Part shown: positions 35,723 to 42,799 of the stretch, one piece after another | Layout: every line of letters starts with the position of its first letter | Numbering within the stretch: the stretch's first letter is position 1 | From: an uncultured Clostridia bacterium | GTDB lineage: Bacteria > Bacillota > Clostridia > Christensenellales > Borkfalkiaceae | DNA: 42,799 nt | Assembly: GCA_944367465.1 (NCBI GenBank) | Contig: CALVWO010000008.1 | Span: forward strand, 1 to 42,799 | Reading direction: 5' to 3' | Position numbers and translations under genes: made by a program | Notes under the pieces: model-generated | Database searches by the model: none | What the model was told of the DNA's origin: nothing | Seen by the model: the letters and a program-made list of their open reading frames with translations, nothing else

Positions 35723-35751
35723 TTGACATTACAATGAGACCGCGCTATAAT
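35723..35751 (+). promoter_or_regulatory. Promoter of the Rrf2 gene with operator motif
   Basis: TTGACA (35723-35728) and TATAAT (35746-35751) are 17 bp apart. The 13-bp string TTGACATTACAAT recurs at the same place in the promoter at 36288, which suggests a common operator read by the Rrf2 protein. Confidence 0.8.
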
Positions 35752-35782
35752 TTTGTTTGAAGTACAAAAACGGAGCTTTTTT

Positions 35783-36208
35783 ATGCAGATATCTTCCCGT
35801 TTCACGGTGGCGGTGCACACGCTGCTCGTCATTCATACGTTCAAAGATCAGAAAACGACTTCCGATTTCATCGCGGCGAGCGTGCAGGTCAATCCCGTCA
35901 TCATCCGCCGCACGCTGCTCAGTCTGAAGGCGGCGGGCATGGTGGAGGTCAGAGCGGGCAGCGGCGGGGCGAGCATCGTCCGCGATCTTTCCGATATCAC
36001 GCTGTACGACGTGTACCGCGCGGTGGAATGCGTGGACGGCGACCTCTTTCACTTCCACGAGAATCCCAATCCCGCCTGCCCCGTTGGGCGGAACATCCAC
36101 GCCGTGCTCGATTGCCACCTTGCCGACGCGCAGCGGGCGATGGAGAACGAGCTCAAAAAGGTCACGCTCCTCGATATCACGCGGGAATTGCAGACCAAGC
36201 TGAACTGA
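35783..36208 (+). CDS. Rrf2-family regulator, YwnA type
   Basis: A 141-residue Rrf2 winged-HTH regulator. It resembles Bacillus YwnA: SRFTVAVHTLLVIHT, then TSDFIAASVQVNPVIIRRTLLSLKAAGMVEVRAGSGGAS, DITLYDVYRAVE and NPNPACPVGRNIHAVLD. Cysteines are at 83, 99 and 111; the classical Fe-S ligand spacing of IscR/NsrR is not evident. ATG at 35783 is chosen (CGGAGC upstream); an in-frame TTG at 35753 lies at the -10 box. In Bacillus ywnA neighbours ywnB, and a truncated ywnB follows here, so it probably controls itself and that promoter. Confidence 0.9.
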   Translation: MQISSRFTVAVHTLLVIHTFKDQKTTSDFIAASVQVNPVIIRRTLLSLKAAGMVEVRAGSGGASIVRDLSDITLYDVYRAVECVDGDLFHFHENPNPACPVGRNIHAVLDCHLADAQRAMENELKKVTLLDITRELQTKLN

Positions 36209-36216
36209 CGCACGAA

Positions 36217-36241
36217 AAGACCGCCGAAAGGGCGGTTTTTT
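36217..36241 (+). terminator. Terminator of the Rrf2 gene
   Basis: GACCGCC and GGCGGTT pair across GAAAG, followed by T6. Confidence 0.8.
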
Positions 36242-36278
36242 CATCAAAATTTTATCGGAAAAAAATTGAAAAATTGCG

Positions 36279-36340
36279 TTGTAACTATTGACATTACAAT
36301 AAAAGCGTGCTATACTATGGTTGTAATCGATAAGATTACA
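36279..36340 (+). promoter_or_regulatory. Promoter and operators before the ywnB remnant
   Basis: TTGACA (36288-36293) and TATACT (36311-36316) are 17 bp apart and share TTGACATTACAAT with the Rrf2 promoter. Two inverted repeats are present: TTGTAA with TTACAA (36279-36284, 36294-36299), and TGTAATC with GATTACA (36322-36328, 36334-36340). They are likely Rrf2 sites. Confidence 0.75.
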
Positions 36341-36366
36341 TCAAATATTTTTTGTGAGGTGTCATT

Positions 36367-36741
36367 ATGAAAAAGGTAGCCATCGTATGCGCGGCAGGGA
36401 AAGAGGGGAGACTTCTCGTTTCGGAGGCGGTCTCCCGCGGGTATGAAGTGACGGGTTTCGTCCGCAGGGAGAGCGACGAAGTCATCCCCGCCGCAAAGAA
36501 GGTCGTAAAAGATCTGTTCGATCTCACGCGGGAAGATCTCATCGGGTTCGACGTCGTGATCGACGCGTTCGGCGCATGGACGCAAAGCGCTTCTCCGTCA
36601 TCGGGGAGTAAAAACAAGCAAAGAGGCATGCAAAAGCCCGCGGGGTTCCGCGGGCTGTATGCCTGTATCCGGGAGGAGATGATATGGAAGGAAATTTTTC
36701 GGCGAGCGTGCCGCCCGACGGAGAAAAACTGCAAAGGGTGA
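36367..36741 (+). pseudogene. Truncated ywnB-like NAD(P)-binding oxidoreductase
   Basis: The first 72 residues look like the N-terminal Rossmann part of YwnB/NmrA-type reductases: KKVAIVCAAGKEGRLLVSEAVSRGYEVTGFVRR, then LIGFDVVIDAFGAWT. After Trp71 the similarity stops and the frame runs on through non-homologous sequence and a hairpin into the start of the sirtuin gene. The full family is about 210 residues, so the catalytic part has been lost, probably by a deletion near 36590. A GAGGTG site and a good promoter remain, so the stump may still be translated. Confidence 0.7.
36624..36664 (+). other. Hairpin just before the sirtuin start
   Basis: AGCCCGCGG pairs with CCGCGGGCT around GGTT, extended by AGGCAT with ATGCCT. 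It has no T tract on the plus strand; the minus side has a short one. It may be a leftover terminator or a processing site. Confidence 0.5.
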
Positions 36742-37553
36742 AGGAGTGGCTCGGCGAGGCGGACGCCGTGCTCGTCGGTGCGGGCGCCGGGCTCTCGACC
36801 GCTGCGGGATTTACCTACGCGGGCGAACGATTCCAAAGATATTTTTCCGATTTCGAGGAGAAATACGGTTTTCACGATATGTATGCGGGCGGCTTTTATC
36901 CCTTTCCCGCACCGGAGGAGTTCTGGGCGTACTGGTCGCGCTATATCTATATCAATCGCTACGATCAGCCCGCGGGCAAGCCGTACGAAGACCTGCTTGC
37001 GCTCCTCAGGGGGAAGGAATATTTCGTGCTCACCACCAACGTCGACCACCGTTTTCAGACTGCGGGGTTCGATAAGGCGCGCCTCTTTTATACGCAGGGC
37101 GACTACGGGCTCTTTCAGTGTTCGGTGCCCTGCCATCACAGGACGTACGACAACGAGCGGGCGATCCGCGCGATGCTGAAAGAGCAGAAGGATATGAAGA
37201 TTCCTTCCGGACGCATCCCGCGCTGCCCCGTCTGCGGAAAGCCCATGTCGGTCAACCTGCGCTCCGACGATACCTTTGTGGAGGACGATGGCTGGCATGC
37301 GGCCTGCGCGCGCTACAAACAGTTCCTCGGTGCGCATAAAAAGGGGAACATCCTCTTTCTGGAACTGGGCGTCGGCATGAACACGCCGGGCATCATCAAG
37401 TATCCGTTCTGGCAGATGACCTACCGTAACAAAACGGCGCGCTACGTCTGCGTCAATCTGGAGATCGCCTACGCGCCCGAGGAGATCTCGTCCCGCTCCG
37501 TGTTTATCGCCGCCGATCTCGGTAAAACGCTCAAAAACCTCTTACAGGTATGA
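36684..37553 (+). CDS. SirTM-type sirtuin (macrodomain-linked class)
   Basis: An NAD-dependent sirtuin of the SirTM kind, a family reported to transfer ADP-ribose to lipoylated GcvH-like carrier proteins. Seen in the 289 residues: the NAD loop VGAGAGLSTAAGF (31-43), TTNVDHRFQTAG (117-128) in place of the usual TQNxDxLHxxAG, TQGDYG with Gln138 where most sirtuins have the catalytic His, zinc cysteines 146, 150, 181 and 184, and the family-specific ELGVGMNTPGIIKYPFW (227-243). The macrodomain, lplA2 and gcvH-L partners usually linked in Firmicutes are absent here. GGGAGGAG precedes the ATG. It lies behind the truncated ywnB and probably uses its promoter. Confidence 0.88.
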   Translation: MEGNFSASVPPDGEKLQRVKEWLGEADAVLVGAGAGLSTAAGFTYAGERFQRYFSDFEEKYGFHDMYAGGFYPFPAPEEFWAYWSRYIYINRYDQPAGKPYEDLLALLRGKEYFVLTTNVDHRFQTAGFDKARLFYTQGDYGLFQCSVPCHHRTYDNERAIRAMLKEQKDMKIPSGRIPRCPVCGKPMSVNLRSDDTFVEDDGWHAACARYKQFLGAHKKGNILFLELGVGMNTPGIIKYPFWQMTYRNKTARYVCVNLEIAYAPEEISSRSVFIAADLGKTLKNLLQV

Positions 37554-37556
37554 GTT

Positions 37557-38195
37557 TTACAGAATATTGAGGAGCGCATGCGGCGTGGCGGCGATCGCGT
37601 CTGCGCCGGCGCGGAGAAGCTCCTCGCGGCTGCCGAATCCGTACAGCACGCCCACCGAATACAGCCCGTTCGCCTTCGCGCCGAAAATATCGTGTTCGCG
37701 GTCGCCGATCATCGCGCTGCTGCGCCCGTCGGCGCCGCTCTCTGTAAGGGCATAGGCGATCACGTCCGCCTTTTTGATGCGGGTGTCGTCCAGGGTCGCG
37801 CCTGCGATCAGCGAAAAATAGCCGTCCAGCGAAAAATGTTTCATGATCTGTACGGCGAATTTTTCGGGCTTGGAAGTCGCCACAACGAGCCTCTTGCCGC
37901 GGCGGCGCAGTTCCTCCAGTACGGGCGGGATATCGGGGTAGACGGCGTTCTCGAAGAGCCCCGTCGTCTCGAAGTATTCGCGGTAGTATGCGATCGCCTG
38001 CCTGGCAGCCGCCTCGTCCATCCCGTAAAAATGCGTAAAGGAATCGAAGAGGGGAGGGCCGATGAATTTCGTGAGCGTGCGCCTGTCCTCCACCGCGATC
38101 CCGAATTTTTCGAGCGCGTGCACGACGGAGTTCGTAATGCCCTCAAAGGGGTCGGTGAGGGTGCCGTCAAGGTCGAATAAGAGCGTTTCGAACAT
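37557..38195 (-). CDS. HAD hydrolase, phosphoglycolate-phosphatase-like
   Basis: A 212-residue HAD-superfamily phosphatase. Motif I is DLDGTLTD (nucleophile Asp8), motif II is ATSKP, motif III is the Lys of RIKKADVI, and motif IV is GDREHD. A helical cap lies between I and II. This pattern fits Gph/PgmB-type enzymes acting on small phosphorylated metabolites; the exact substrate cannot be told. The start at MFETLLF has AAGGAG 7 nt upstream, while the open frame runs 16 codons further. It meets the sirtuin gene tail to tail, 3 bp apart. Confidence 0.88.
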   Translation of the reverse strand: MFETLLFDLDGTLTDPFEGITNSVVHALEKFGIAVEDRRTLTKFIGPPLFDSFTHFYGMDEAAARQAIAYYREYFETTGLFENAVYPDIPPVLEELRRRGKRLVVATSKPEKFAVQIMKHFSLDGYFSLIAGATLDDTRIKKADVIAYALTESGADGRSSAMIGDREHDIFGAKANGLYSVGVLYGFGSREELLRAGADAIAATPHALLNIL

Positions 38196-38213
38196 GGTTT
38201 TCTCCTTGCCATG

Positions 38214-38243
38214 ATTATAGTGGATGCGCCGCCCGTCTGTCAA
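38214..38243 (-). promoter_or_regulatory. Promoter of the HAD gene
   Basis: On the minus strand TTGACA (38243-38238) and TATAAT (38219-38214) are 18 bp apart. Confidence 0.7.
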
Positions 38244-38265
38244 ACAAAAAAGTATGTGCAGGCGC

Positions 38266-38401
38266 TTGACATCCGCGGAAAAATCTGTTAGGATAGTATC
38301 AGTTTCATAAAAACTTGCGCATTCCGTCGCCGGATGGGGTGCGTTCGGAGTCAGGAGACCAGCCGCAGGCTTTCATGGTTGGTTGCTTGGCTCCTTTTTT
38401 T
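38266..38401 (+). promoter_or_regulatory. Promoter and attenuator-like leader of the P-type ATPase
   Basis: TTGACA (38266-38271) and TAGGAT (38289-38294) are 17 bp apart. The leader carries an 18-bp stem, 38347-38364 with 38377-38394, broken by one mismatch and including G-T pairs, followed by T7 (38395-38401): a complete intrinsic terminator 40 bp before the start codon. A smaller stem lies at about 38317-38343. The left arm, AGTCAGGAGACCAGCC, resembles the B12 box of cobalamin riboswitches, but the rest of that aptamer is missing. Confidence 0.7.
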
Positions 38402-38441
38402 CGCCGGCGCCGCGCGGAGATCCCGTGCGGAAGGAGGAGAT

Positions 38442-41033
38442 ATGTACGAACGACTGCCGCCCGAAGAACTCGCAGCCGCGCTCGGCGGACGCGCGGAGAG
38501 GGGACTTTCAGAGGAGGAAGCCGCTGCTCTTCTTAAAGAGCACGGCCGCAACGCGCTCGCGCGCGAAAAACGCAAGGGCGTGCTCATGCACGTTCTCGGG
38601 TGTTTCAGGGATATCACCATCATCATTCTCTGCGTGGCGTTCGCGCTCTCGCTCTACATCGCTCTCACGACGCATCCCGATAATTTCACGGAGCCCGTCG
38701 TCATCGCCTTTATCGTCGTGCTCAATATCGTGCTCTCGGTGCGCGAGCAGATCAAGGCGGAAAAATCGGTCGACTCGCTCCGCAAGTACAACATTCAGAT
38801 GTGCAGCGTTGTGCGGGGCGGGAAAGCCGAACGGATAGACGCGGAGCTGCTTGTCCCGGGCGATATTATCCTGCTCGGTACCGGCGACCGCGTGCCCGCC
38901 GACGCGCGCCTTCTGGAAGAGACGGGACTTGCCGCGGATGAATCGCTCCTGACGGGGGAGAGCGAACCCTCCGTCAAGGACGCGGCGTTTGTGCCGGAGG
39001 AGGACGCATCGGCGGCAGACAGCCGTAATATGGTCTTTTCGGGCACGTTCATCGTGAGCGGAAAGGGGCGCGCGGTCGTCTGCCGCACGGGAGCGCATAC
39101 CGAGATCGGGCGCATCGCAGGGCTGCTTGCAGCGGAAAAAACGAAGCTCTCGCCCCTGCAGGAGCGCATGCAAAAGCTCGGGAAGGTGCTCTCCGTCGTT
39201 GCGTTTGCGGGCGCGCTTTTGGCGCTTTTCATCGGCTGGCTGTACCGCCTTCCCGTTCCCGATATGCTCATGGTCGCCGTCTCCGTCGCCGTTGCGGCGA
39301 TCCCCGAAGTCATGCCCGTCGTCGTCACCATCGCGCTCTCGTACGGGGTGGGCAGCATGGCAAAAAAGAACACCGTTGTCCGTACGCCGGTCGCCGTCGA
39401 GACGATCGGGAATATTTCCGTCATCTGTTCGGATAAGACGGGAACGCTCACGCAGAACAGAATGCGCGTGCAGAATCTCTGGACGGCTGAGGGCGGCGTG
39501 TGCGACGCCGCGGCGTGCGGCGATGCGGAAAAACGTCTTCTGAAACTGTTTTTGCTCGCCTCTGCCTCAGACATGGGTGGGGGAAATGCCGTCGGGAACC
39601 CCACGGAACGGGCGCTCGCCGAGCTTGCCGCCGCGCGCGGCGTCCCGGACATGGGTACCGCGGAAAGGATCTTCGAACTTCCCTTCGATTCGTCGCGCAA
39701 GCTCATGACGGTGCTCTACCGCACGGCGGACGGGTATCTCTCCGTCACGAAGGGCGCCGTCGACCGCATCCGCATCGCGCCGGACGATGCCCTGCAGGGT
39801 GCGCTTCTCTCCGCGCACAACCGTTTCGCGCGCGAGGCGCTCCGCGTGCTCGGCGTGGCGTATAAAACGTATGATCGGGAACCGCCGCGCAGTGCGGAGG
39901 CGCTGGAGAGCGGGCTCACGTTCGGCGGGCTTGCGGGCATCATCGATCCGCCGCGCGAAGAGAGCGCGCACGCCGTCGCGGTCGCCAAAGAGGCGGGCAT
40001 CAAGACGGTGATGATCACGGGTGACCACCTCGATACCGCGCGGGCGATCGCCGAGCGCATCGGCATCCTGTACGGCGACAAAAAGGTCATGAACGGCTCG
40101 GAACTGCGCGCGCTTTCCGATGAACAGCTCGCCGCCGTCATCGGGGATTACCGCGTATTTGCGCGCACTTCGCCGGAAGATAAGATCCGCATCGTCAAGG
40201 CATTCCGTGCGGCGGGGGAGGTCGTCGCCATGACGGGCGACGGCGTGAACGACGCGCCGGCGCTCAAAGCGGCGGACGTCGGCATTGCGATGGGATCGGG
40301 GACGGACGTTGCGAAGGAGGCGGCGGATATGATCCTGCTCGACGATAATTTCGCCACGATCGTCACGGCTGTGGAGGAGGGGCGCCGGGTGTACTCCAAT
40401 ATCCGCAAATCGCTCTATTCCATGCTCGGCTGTAATTTTTCCGCGCTTACGATTGTGCTCTTCTCGCTCATTTTCGGGTGGGGATCGCCCGTTACCGCGC
40501 TGCAGCTGCTCATTATCAAAGTGGCGTGCGACGGGATCCCCGGTTTCAGCCTCTGCCTCGAAAAAGCCGATCCCGATATTATGAAAAAGCCACCCGTGAA
40601 GAGGGGGACAAGTATCTTCTCGGACGGGCTCATCACAAAAATTATCGAGATCACCGCGGTGTTCACCGTCGTCACGCTCATTCCCATGTGCGTCGGCATG
40701 TACTGCCCGATCGGCGGGGTCGCGCCCTCCGTCGCCGTCGCGCAGACGATGACGTTTTTCGTCATGGGGCTGACGACCGTCGTGCACGTCTATAACTGCC
40801 GCAGCCGCTACTCCGCATTCAGGCGCGGGATGGGGGTGAATCGGCTCGTCGTCGGCACCACGCTGCTCGGCACCGTCGTCATGGTGCTCATCACTGCCGT
40901 GCCGCCCGTGGCGCAGCTCTTCGGGCTCGTTCCGCTCGGCGTCCGGCACTGGCTCATCATGATCGCGCTCTCCGTTTCTCCGCTCGTCTATGTGGAGATC
41001 ATGAAGGCGCTCGGGCGGTTCAAAACGATCTGA
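38442..41033 (+). CDS. P-type cation-transporting ATPase
   Basis: An 863-residue P-type ATPase with the P2 (calcium-type) layout: an N-terminal cation-ATPase domain, TGES (171-174), a PEVMP membrane motif (288-292), the phosphorylated DKTGTLTQN (Asp331), the hinge TGDGVNDAPALKAADVGIAMG and about ten membrane segments. The start is set by AAGGAGGAGAT; the open frame extends 36 codons upstream through the leader terminator and is not real there. In membrane segment 6 the usual NLVTD is KVACD (Lys693, Cys696, Asp697), and the segment 5 Asn-x-x-Glu appears as Asn-x-x-Ala. These are calcium ligands in SERCA, so the transported ion may differ. Its end overlaps the convergent LysR gene by 14 bp. Confidence 0.92.
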   Translation: MYERLPPEELAAALGGRAERGLSEEEAAALLKEHGRNALAREKRKGVLMHVLGCFRDITIIILCVAFALSLYIALTTHPDNFTEPVVIAFIVVLNIVLSVREQIKAEKSVDSLRKYNIQMCSVVRGGKAERIDAELLVPGDIILLGTGDRVPADARLLEETGLAADESLLTGESEPSVKDAAFVPEEDASAADSRNMVFSGTFIVSGKGRAVVCRTGAHTEIGRIAGLLAAEKTKLSPLQERMQKLGKVLSVVAFAGALLALFIGWLYRLPVPDMLMVAVSVAVAAIPEVMPVVVTIALSYGVGSMAKKNTVVRTPVAVETIGNISVICSDKTGTLTQNRMRVQNLWTAEGGVCDAAACGDAEKRLLKLFLLASASDMGGGNAVGNPTERALAELAAARGVPDMGTAERIFELPFDSSRKLMTVLYRTADGYLSVTKGAVDRIRIAPDDALQGALLSAHNRFAREALRVLGVAYKTYDREPPRSAEALESGLTFGGLAGIIDPPREESAHAVAVAKEAGIKTVMITGDHLDTARAIAERIGILYGDKKVMNGSELRALSDEQLAAVIGDYRVFARTSPEDKIRIVKAFRAAGEVVAMTGDGVNDAPALKAADVGIAMGSGTDVAKEAADMILLDDNFATIVTAVEEGRRVYSNIRKSLYSMLGCNFSALTIVLFSLIFGWGSPVTALQLLIIKVACDGIPGFSLCLEKADPDIMKKPPVKRGTSIFSDGLITKIIEITAVFTVVTLIPMCVGMYCPIGGVAPSVAVAQTMTFFVMGLTTVVHVYNCRSRYSAFRRGMGVNRLVVGTTLLGTVVMVLITAVPPVAQLFGLVPLGVRHWLIMIALSVSPLVYVEIMKALGRFKTI

Positions 41034-41913
41034 CTTCCTGCGCGAGCGAGCGGAACTCTTTGAGGAAGATCTGCGAAGCCCTCGAAAAGACGGCGTGTTT
41101 TTTCCATACGAGGTCGAGATTTGTCACGACCTCCGGATCCAACGGGCGGAAGCACAGCGTGCTTTCGCCCGTTGTGTTTATGAGCTTTTCCAGGGTAATG
41201 GCGTATCCCACGCCCTCCTGTACCATGACGGAGGCGTTATAGACGAGGTTGAACGTCGCGCGCACGTCCATCCGCCCGATCCTGCGCATCCATTCATTGA
41301 TCATGCCCTTCTTTTCCAGCATCTGCCTGGAGGCGAGAATGGGGCGCCCTGCCAGGTCGGCGGGTGCGACCGCTGCTTTTTCCGCCAGCGGACTGTCCCG
41401 CCGCATGAGCACGCCCCAGCGGTCGGCAAGGGGGAGGCGCAGGGCGTTGTACTGCGCGATGTCGGCAAGGTCTACCACGATCCCGAAGTCGATGAGCCCG
41501 CGCTCGAGTTTTTCGGTCACGTCGTCCGCGTCGCCGCTGAAAAAGCGGAACGTGACGTGCGGATAGCGCTCCTGTACCTGCTTTGCGGCGCGCATCACCG
41601 TCTGCACCGCATAACTCTCTCCGCCGCCGATGCGCACTTCGCCGCACACCGTCTCTTCGGGCGCGGCGAGTTCCTGTTCCGTCTTTTCGTAAAGCTCCAG
41701 GAGCTGTTCGGCGCGTTTTTTGAGCAGAACGCCCGCCTCGGTCAGCGTTACTTTGCGGCTCCCGCGCGCAAAGAGGGGGCGGCCGATCTCGTTTTCAAGG
41801 TTCTGCATCTGTTTGGAGAGCGAGGGCTGCGAAATATACAGCGCCTCTGCCGCCTTTGTGATGTTCTGTTCCCGCGCCACCGCCAGAAAGTAACGTATTT
41901 CCCGAAGTTCCAT
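41020..41913 (-). CDS. LysR-family transcriptional regulator
   Basis: A 297-residue LysR regulator. The HTH is FLAVAREQNITKAAEALYISQPSLSKQMQNLE and the effector domain starts near CGEVRIGGGESYA. GGGAG supports the ATG. It diverges from the O-acetyltransferase at 42048, with two inverted repeats in the shared gap, so it most likely controls that gene and itself. Its last codons overlap the end of the ATPase gene on the opposite strand. Confidence 0.92.
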   Translation of the reverse strand: MELREIRYFLAVAREQNITKAAEALYISQPSLSKQMQNLENEIGRPLFARGSRKVTLTEAGVLLKKRAEQLLELYEKTEQELAAPEETVCGEVRIGGGESYAVQTVMRAAKQVQERYPHVTFRFFSGDADDVTEKLERGLIDFGIVVDLADIAQYNALRLPLADRWGVLMRRDSPLAEKAAVAPADLAGRPILASRQMLEKKGMINEWMRRIGRMDVRATFNLVYNASVMVQEGVGYAITLEKLINTTGESTLCFRPLDPEVVTNLDLVWKKHAVFSRASQIFLKEFRSLAQEVRSF

Positions 41914-41930
41914 TGCATTCTCCCGTATGT

Positions 41931-42026
41931 TTTATATTATGATTATAATATAAAAAACCATAGCTGTCAACTATGGAATACCATGCAATATATGTATTTG
42001 ACATGCGTTTCCCGCGTCTTTATAAT
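41931..42026. promoter_or_regulatory. Divergent promoters and inverted repeats
   Basis: Leftward: TTGACA (41970-41965) and TATAAT (41947-41942), 17 bp. Rightward: TTGACA (41998-42003) and TATAAT (42021-42026), 17 bp. Inverted repeats are TTTATATTAT with ATAATATAAA (41931-41940, 41945-41954), over the leftward -10, and CCATAG with CTATGG (41959-41964, 41972-41977), around the leftward -35. The second fits the LysR T-N11-A pattern. Confidence 0.75.
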
Positions 42027-42047
42027 GGTGGCGCAAGGAGAATGCGG

Positions 42048-42626
42048 ATGGATTTCGAGGAATACAGGGCGCTCACGGCGCGCGGGGAATATCTGACGGC
42101 GGGGAGCGCAGTTCATCGTTTTATAGTCGCGGCGGCGGAAGACGCGCGTCGGATCACCTGCGAGATCAACAATGTCTTTCACACGGACGACGAACTGCGC
42201 GCGCTTTTCTCGCGGCTGATCGGGGAGGAGATCGACGGCGATTTCAGGCTCTTCCCGCCCTTTTACACCGATTTCGGAAGGAATATCCGCCTGGGCAGGC
42301 GCGTGTTCATCAATGCGGGGTGCTGTTTTCAGGATCAGGGCGGCATCTTTATCGGCGATGACTGTCTCATCGGGCATCAGGTCGTGATCGCAACGCTTAA
42401 CCACGATCTTGCGCCCGCGCACCGCGGCAGCATGCGCCCGTCGCCCGTCCGCATCGGCAACAACGTGTGGATCGGCGCGCATGCGACGCTGCTCCCCGGG
42501 GTGAACGTCGGCAATAACAGTGTGATCGCGGCGGGGGCGGTCGTTTCAAGGGACGTGCCCGCCAATACCGTCGTTGCGGGCGTTCCCGCAAAAATCATCA
42601 GAACGATCGGAGGAAAGGAGGAATGA
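42048..42626 (+). CDS. Sugar O-acetyltransferase (Maa/LacA family)
   Basis: A 192-residue acetyltransferase of the left-handed beta-helix type, which transfers acetyl from acetyl-CoA to a sugar such as maltose or galactoside. The N-terminal MDFEEYRALTARGEYL is the Maa/NodL lead-in. The hexapeptide repeats run from IRLGRRVFINAGCCFQDQGG to VRIGNNVWIGAHATLLPGVNVG, with the catalytic His in ATLNHDLA and the closing GVPAKIIRTIGG. ATG at 42048 is chosen because AAGGAG lies 7 nt upstream; the ATG at 42042 is too close to it. It is probably regulated by the divergent LysR protein. Confidence 0.92.
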   Translation: MDFEEYRALTARGEYLTAGSAVHRFIVAAAEDARRITCEINNVFHTDDELRALFSRLIGEEIDGDFRLFPPFYTDFGRNIRLGRRVFINAGCCFQDQGGIFIGDDCLIGHQVVIATLNHDLAPAHRGSMRPSPVRIGNNVWIGAHATLLPGVNVGNNSVIAAGAVVSRDVPANTVVAGVPAKIIRTIGGKEE

Positions 42627-42628
42627 AC

Positions 42629-42799
42629 ATGGAACATTACATTGCCCCGCTCAGCGCAGGCATGACCCGTCGTTCAACGGCGAGAGCGAGGGGGCGCCGC
42701 GCCACACCTCTACACCTATCGTTAGGCGAACGAGCCCAAGGAGCTGTACGTCGTCCCGAACGCCGTCCATATCGATCTTTACGACGATACCTCGAAGAT
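42629..42799 (+). pseudogene. Internally deleted, frameshifted alpha/beta hydrolase
   Basis: A ribosome site (GGAGG) and ATG begin 2 bp after the acetyltransferase stop. The frame does not match a protein after about 12 residues. A shifted frame gives HDPSFNGESEGAPRH, typical of the region after the oxyanion strand in dienelactone-type hydrolases. A third frame gives EPKELYVVPNAVHIDLYDD, the usual C-terminal end with the catalytic His. These pieces, normally over 100 residues apart, lie within 170 bp, so a large internal deletion and frameshifts have occurred. The feature runs to the window edge. Confidence 0.7.

Noticed and set aside
36624..36664. Intrinsic terminator between the ywnB stump and the sirtuin gene
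   Set aside because: The stem is not followed by a T tract on the plus strand, so it should not stop transcription into the sirtuin gene.
38301..38400. Complete cobalamin riboswitch
   Set aside because: Only a B12-box-like string is present. The other conserved aptamer blocks are missing and the leader is too short.

Overview
The window looks like chromosomal DNA from a GC-rich, anaerobic, probably endospore-forming member of the Clostridia (Firmicutes/Bacillota). The basis is homologs of SpoVAC and YunB, a single-chain pyruvate:ferredoxin oxidoreductase, Gram-positive promoters (TTGACA, 17 bp, TATAAT), an EcfA1-EcfA2-EcfT-TruA cluster, and a prs-pth-mfd run in the order seen in Bacillus but without ctc and fin. 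Nothing resembles a prophage, a complete insertion sequence or a CRISPR array. The genus cannot be named from the sequence alone.

Layout. 1-2.1 kb: pyruvate kinase and RNase P RNA, diverging. 2.1-4.8 kb: a small-regulator zone with a SHOCT-domain membrane protein facing an XRE regulator across a perfect palindrome, a tRNA-Pro with the unusual anticodon AGG and a duplicated 3' end, and a double-HTH regulator facing an unknown acidic protein. 4.8-7.9 kb: a secreted FG-GAP-like protein, spoVAC, a DUF1858 protein, ribokinase and a nitroreductase remnant. 7.9-11.5 kb: pyruvate:ferredoxin oxidoreductase. 11.6-13.8 kb: an AT-richer operon of two exported proteins of unknown function. 14.0-18.3 kb: ecfA1-ecfA2-ecfT-truA and a membrane protein with a Gly/Asn-rich tail. 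18.5-22.8 kb: mnmE, a LysR regulator, an AraC regulator and an alpha/beta hydrolase. 22.9-24.0 kb: tRNA-Ser(GGA) followed by a tandem array of about 840 bp. 24.0-25.0 kb: two AT-rich small genes. 25.1-32.5 kb: prs, pth, mfd and a PrsA/SurA-like lipoprotein. 32.5-35.7 kb: uppP behind a duplicated leader, a 50-residue YjzC-like protein, yunB and murG. 35.7-38.2 kb: a YwnA-like Rrf2 regulator, a truncated ywnB, a SirTM-type sirtuin and a HAD phosphatase. 38.3-42.8 kb: a P-type ATPase behind a leader terminator, a LysR regulator diverging from a sugar O-acetyltransferase, and a broken hydrolase gene at the window edge.

The most unusual material is non-coding. (1) Both tRNA genes are followed by extra copies of their own 3' ends in direct and inverted orientation. 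After tRNA-Ser this has grown into 4.5 units of 183-186 bp that alternate between two unit types. (2) Several protein genes (ribokinase, alpha/beta hydrolase, murG, probably yunB and the small XRE gene) start 5-7 nt after a -10 box with no Shine-Dalgarno sequence. rnpB begins at the same spacing, so these mRNAs are probably leaderless. (3) The P-type ATPase has a near-perfect 18-bp terminator hairpin in its leader, which predicts attenuation control. (4) An Rrf2-type promoter motif occurs before both the regulator and a truncated partner gene, and now appears to drive a sirtuin.

All calls come from reading the sequence and recalling family motifs; no database search was run.
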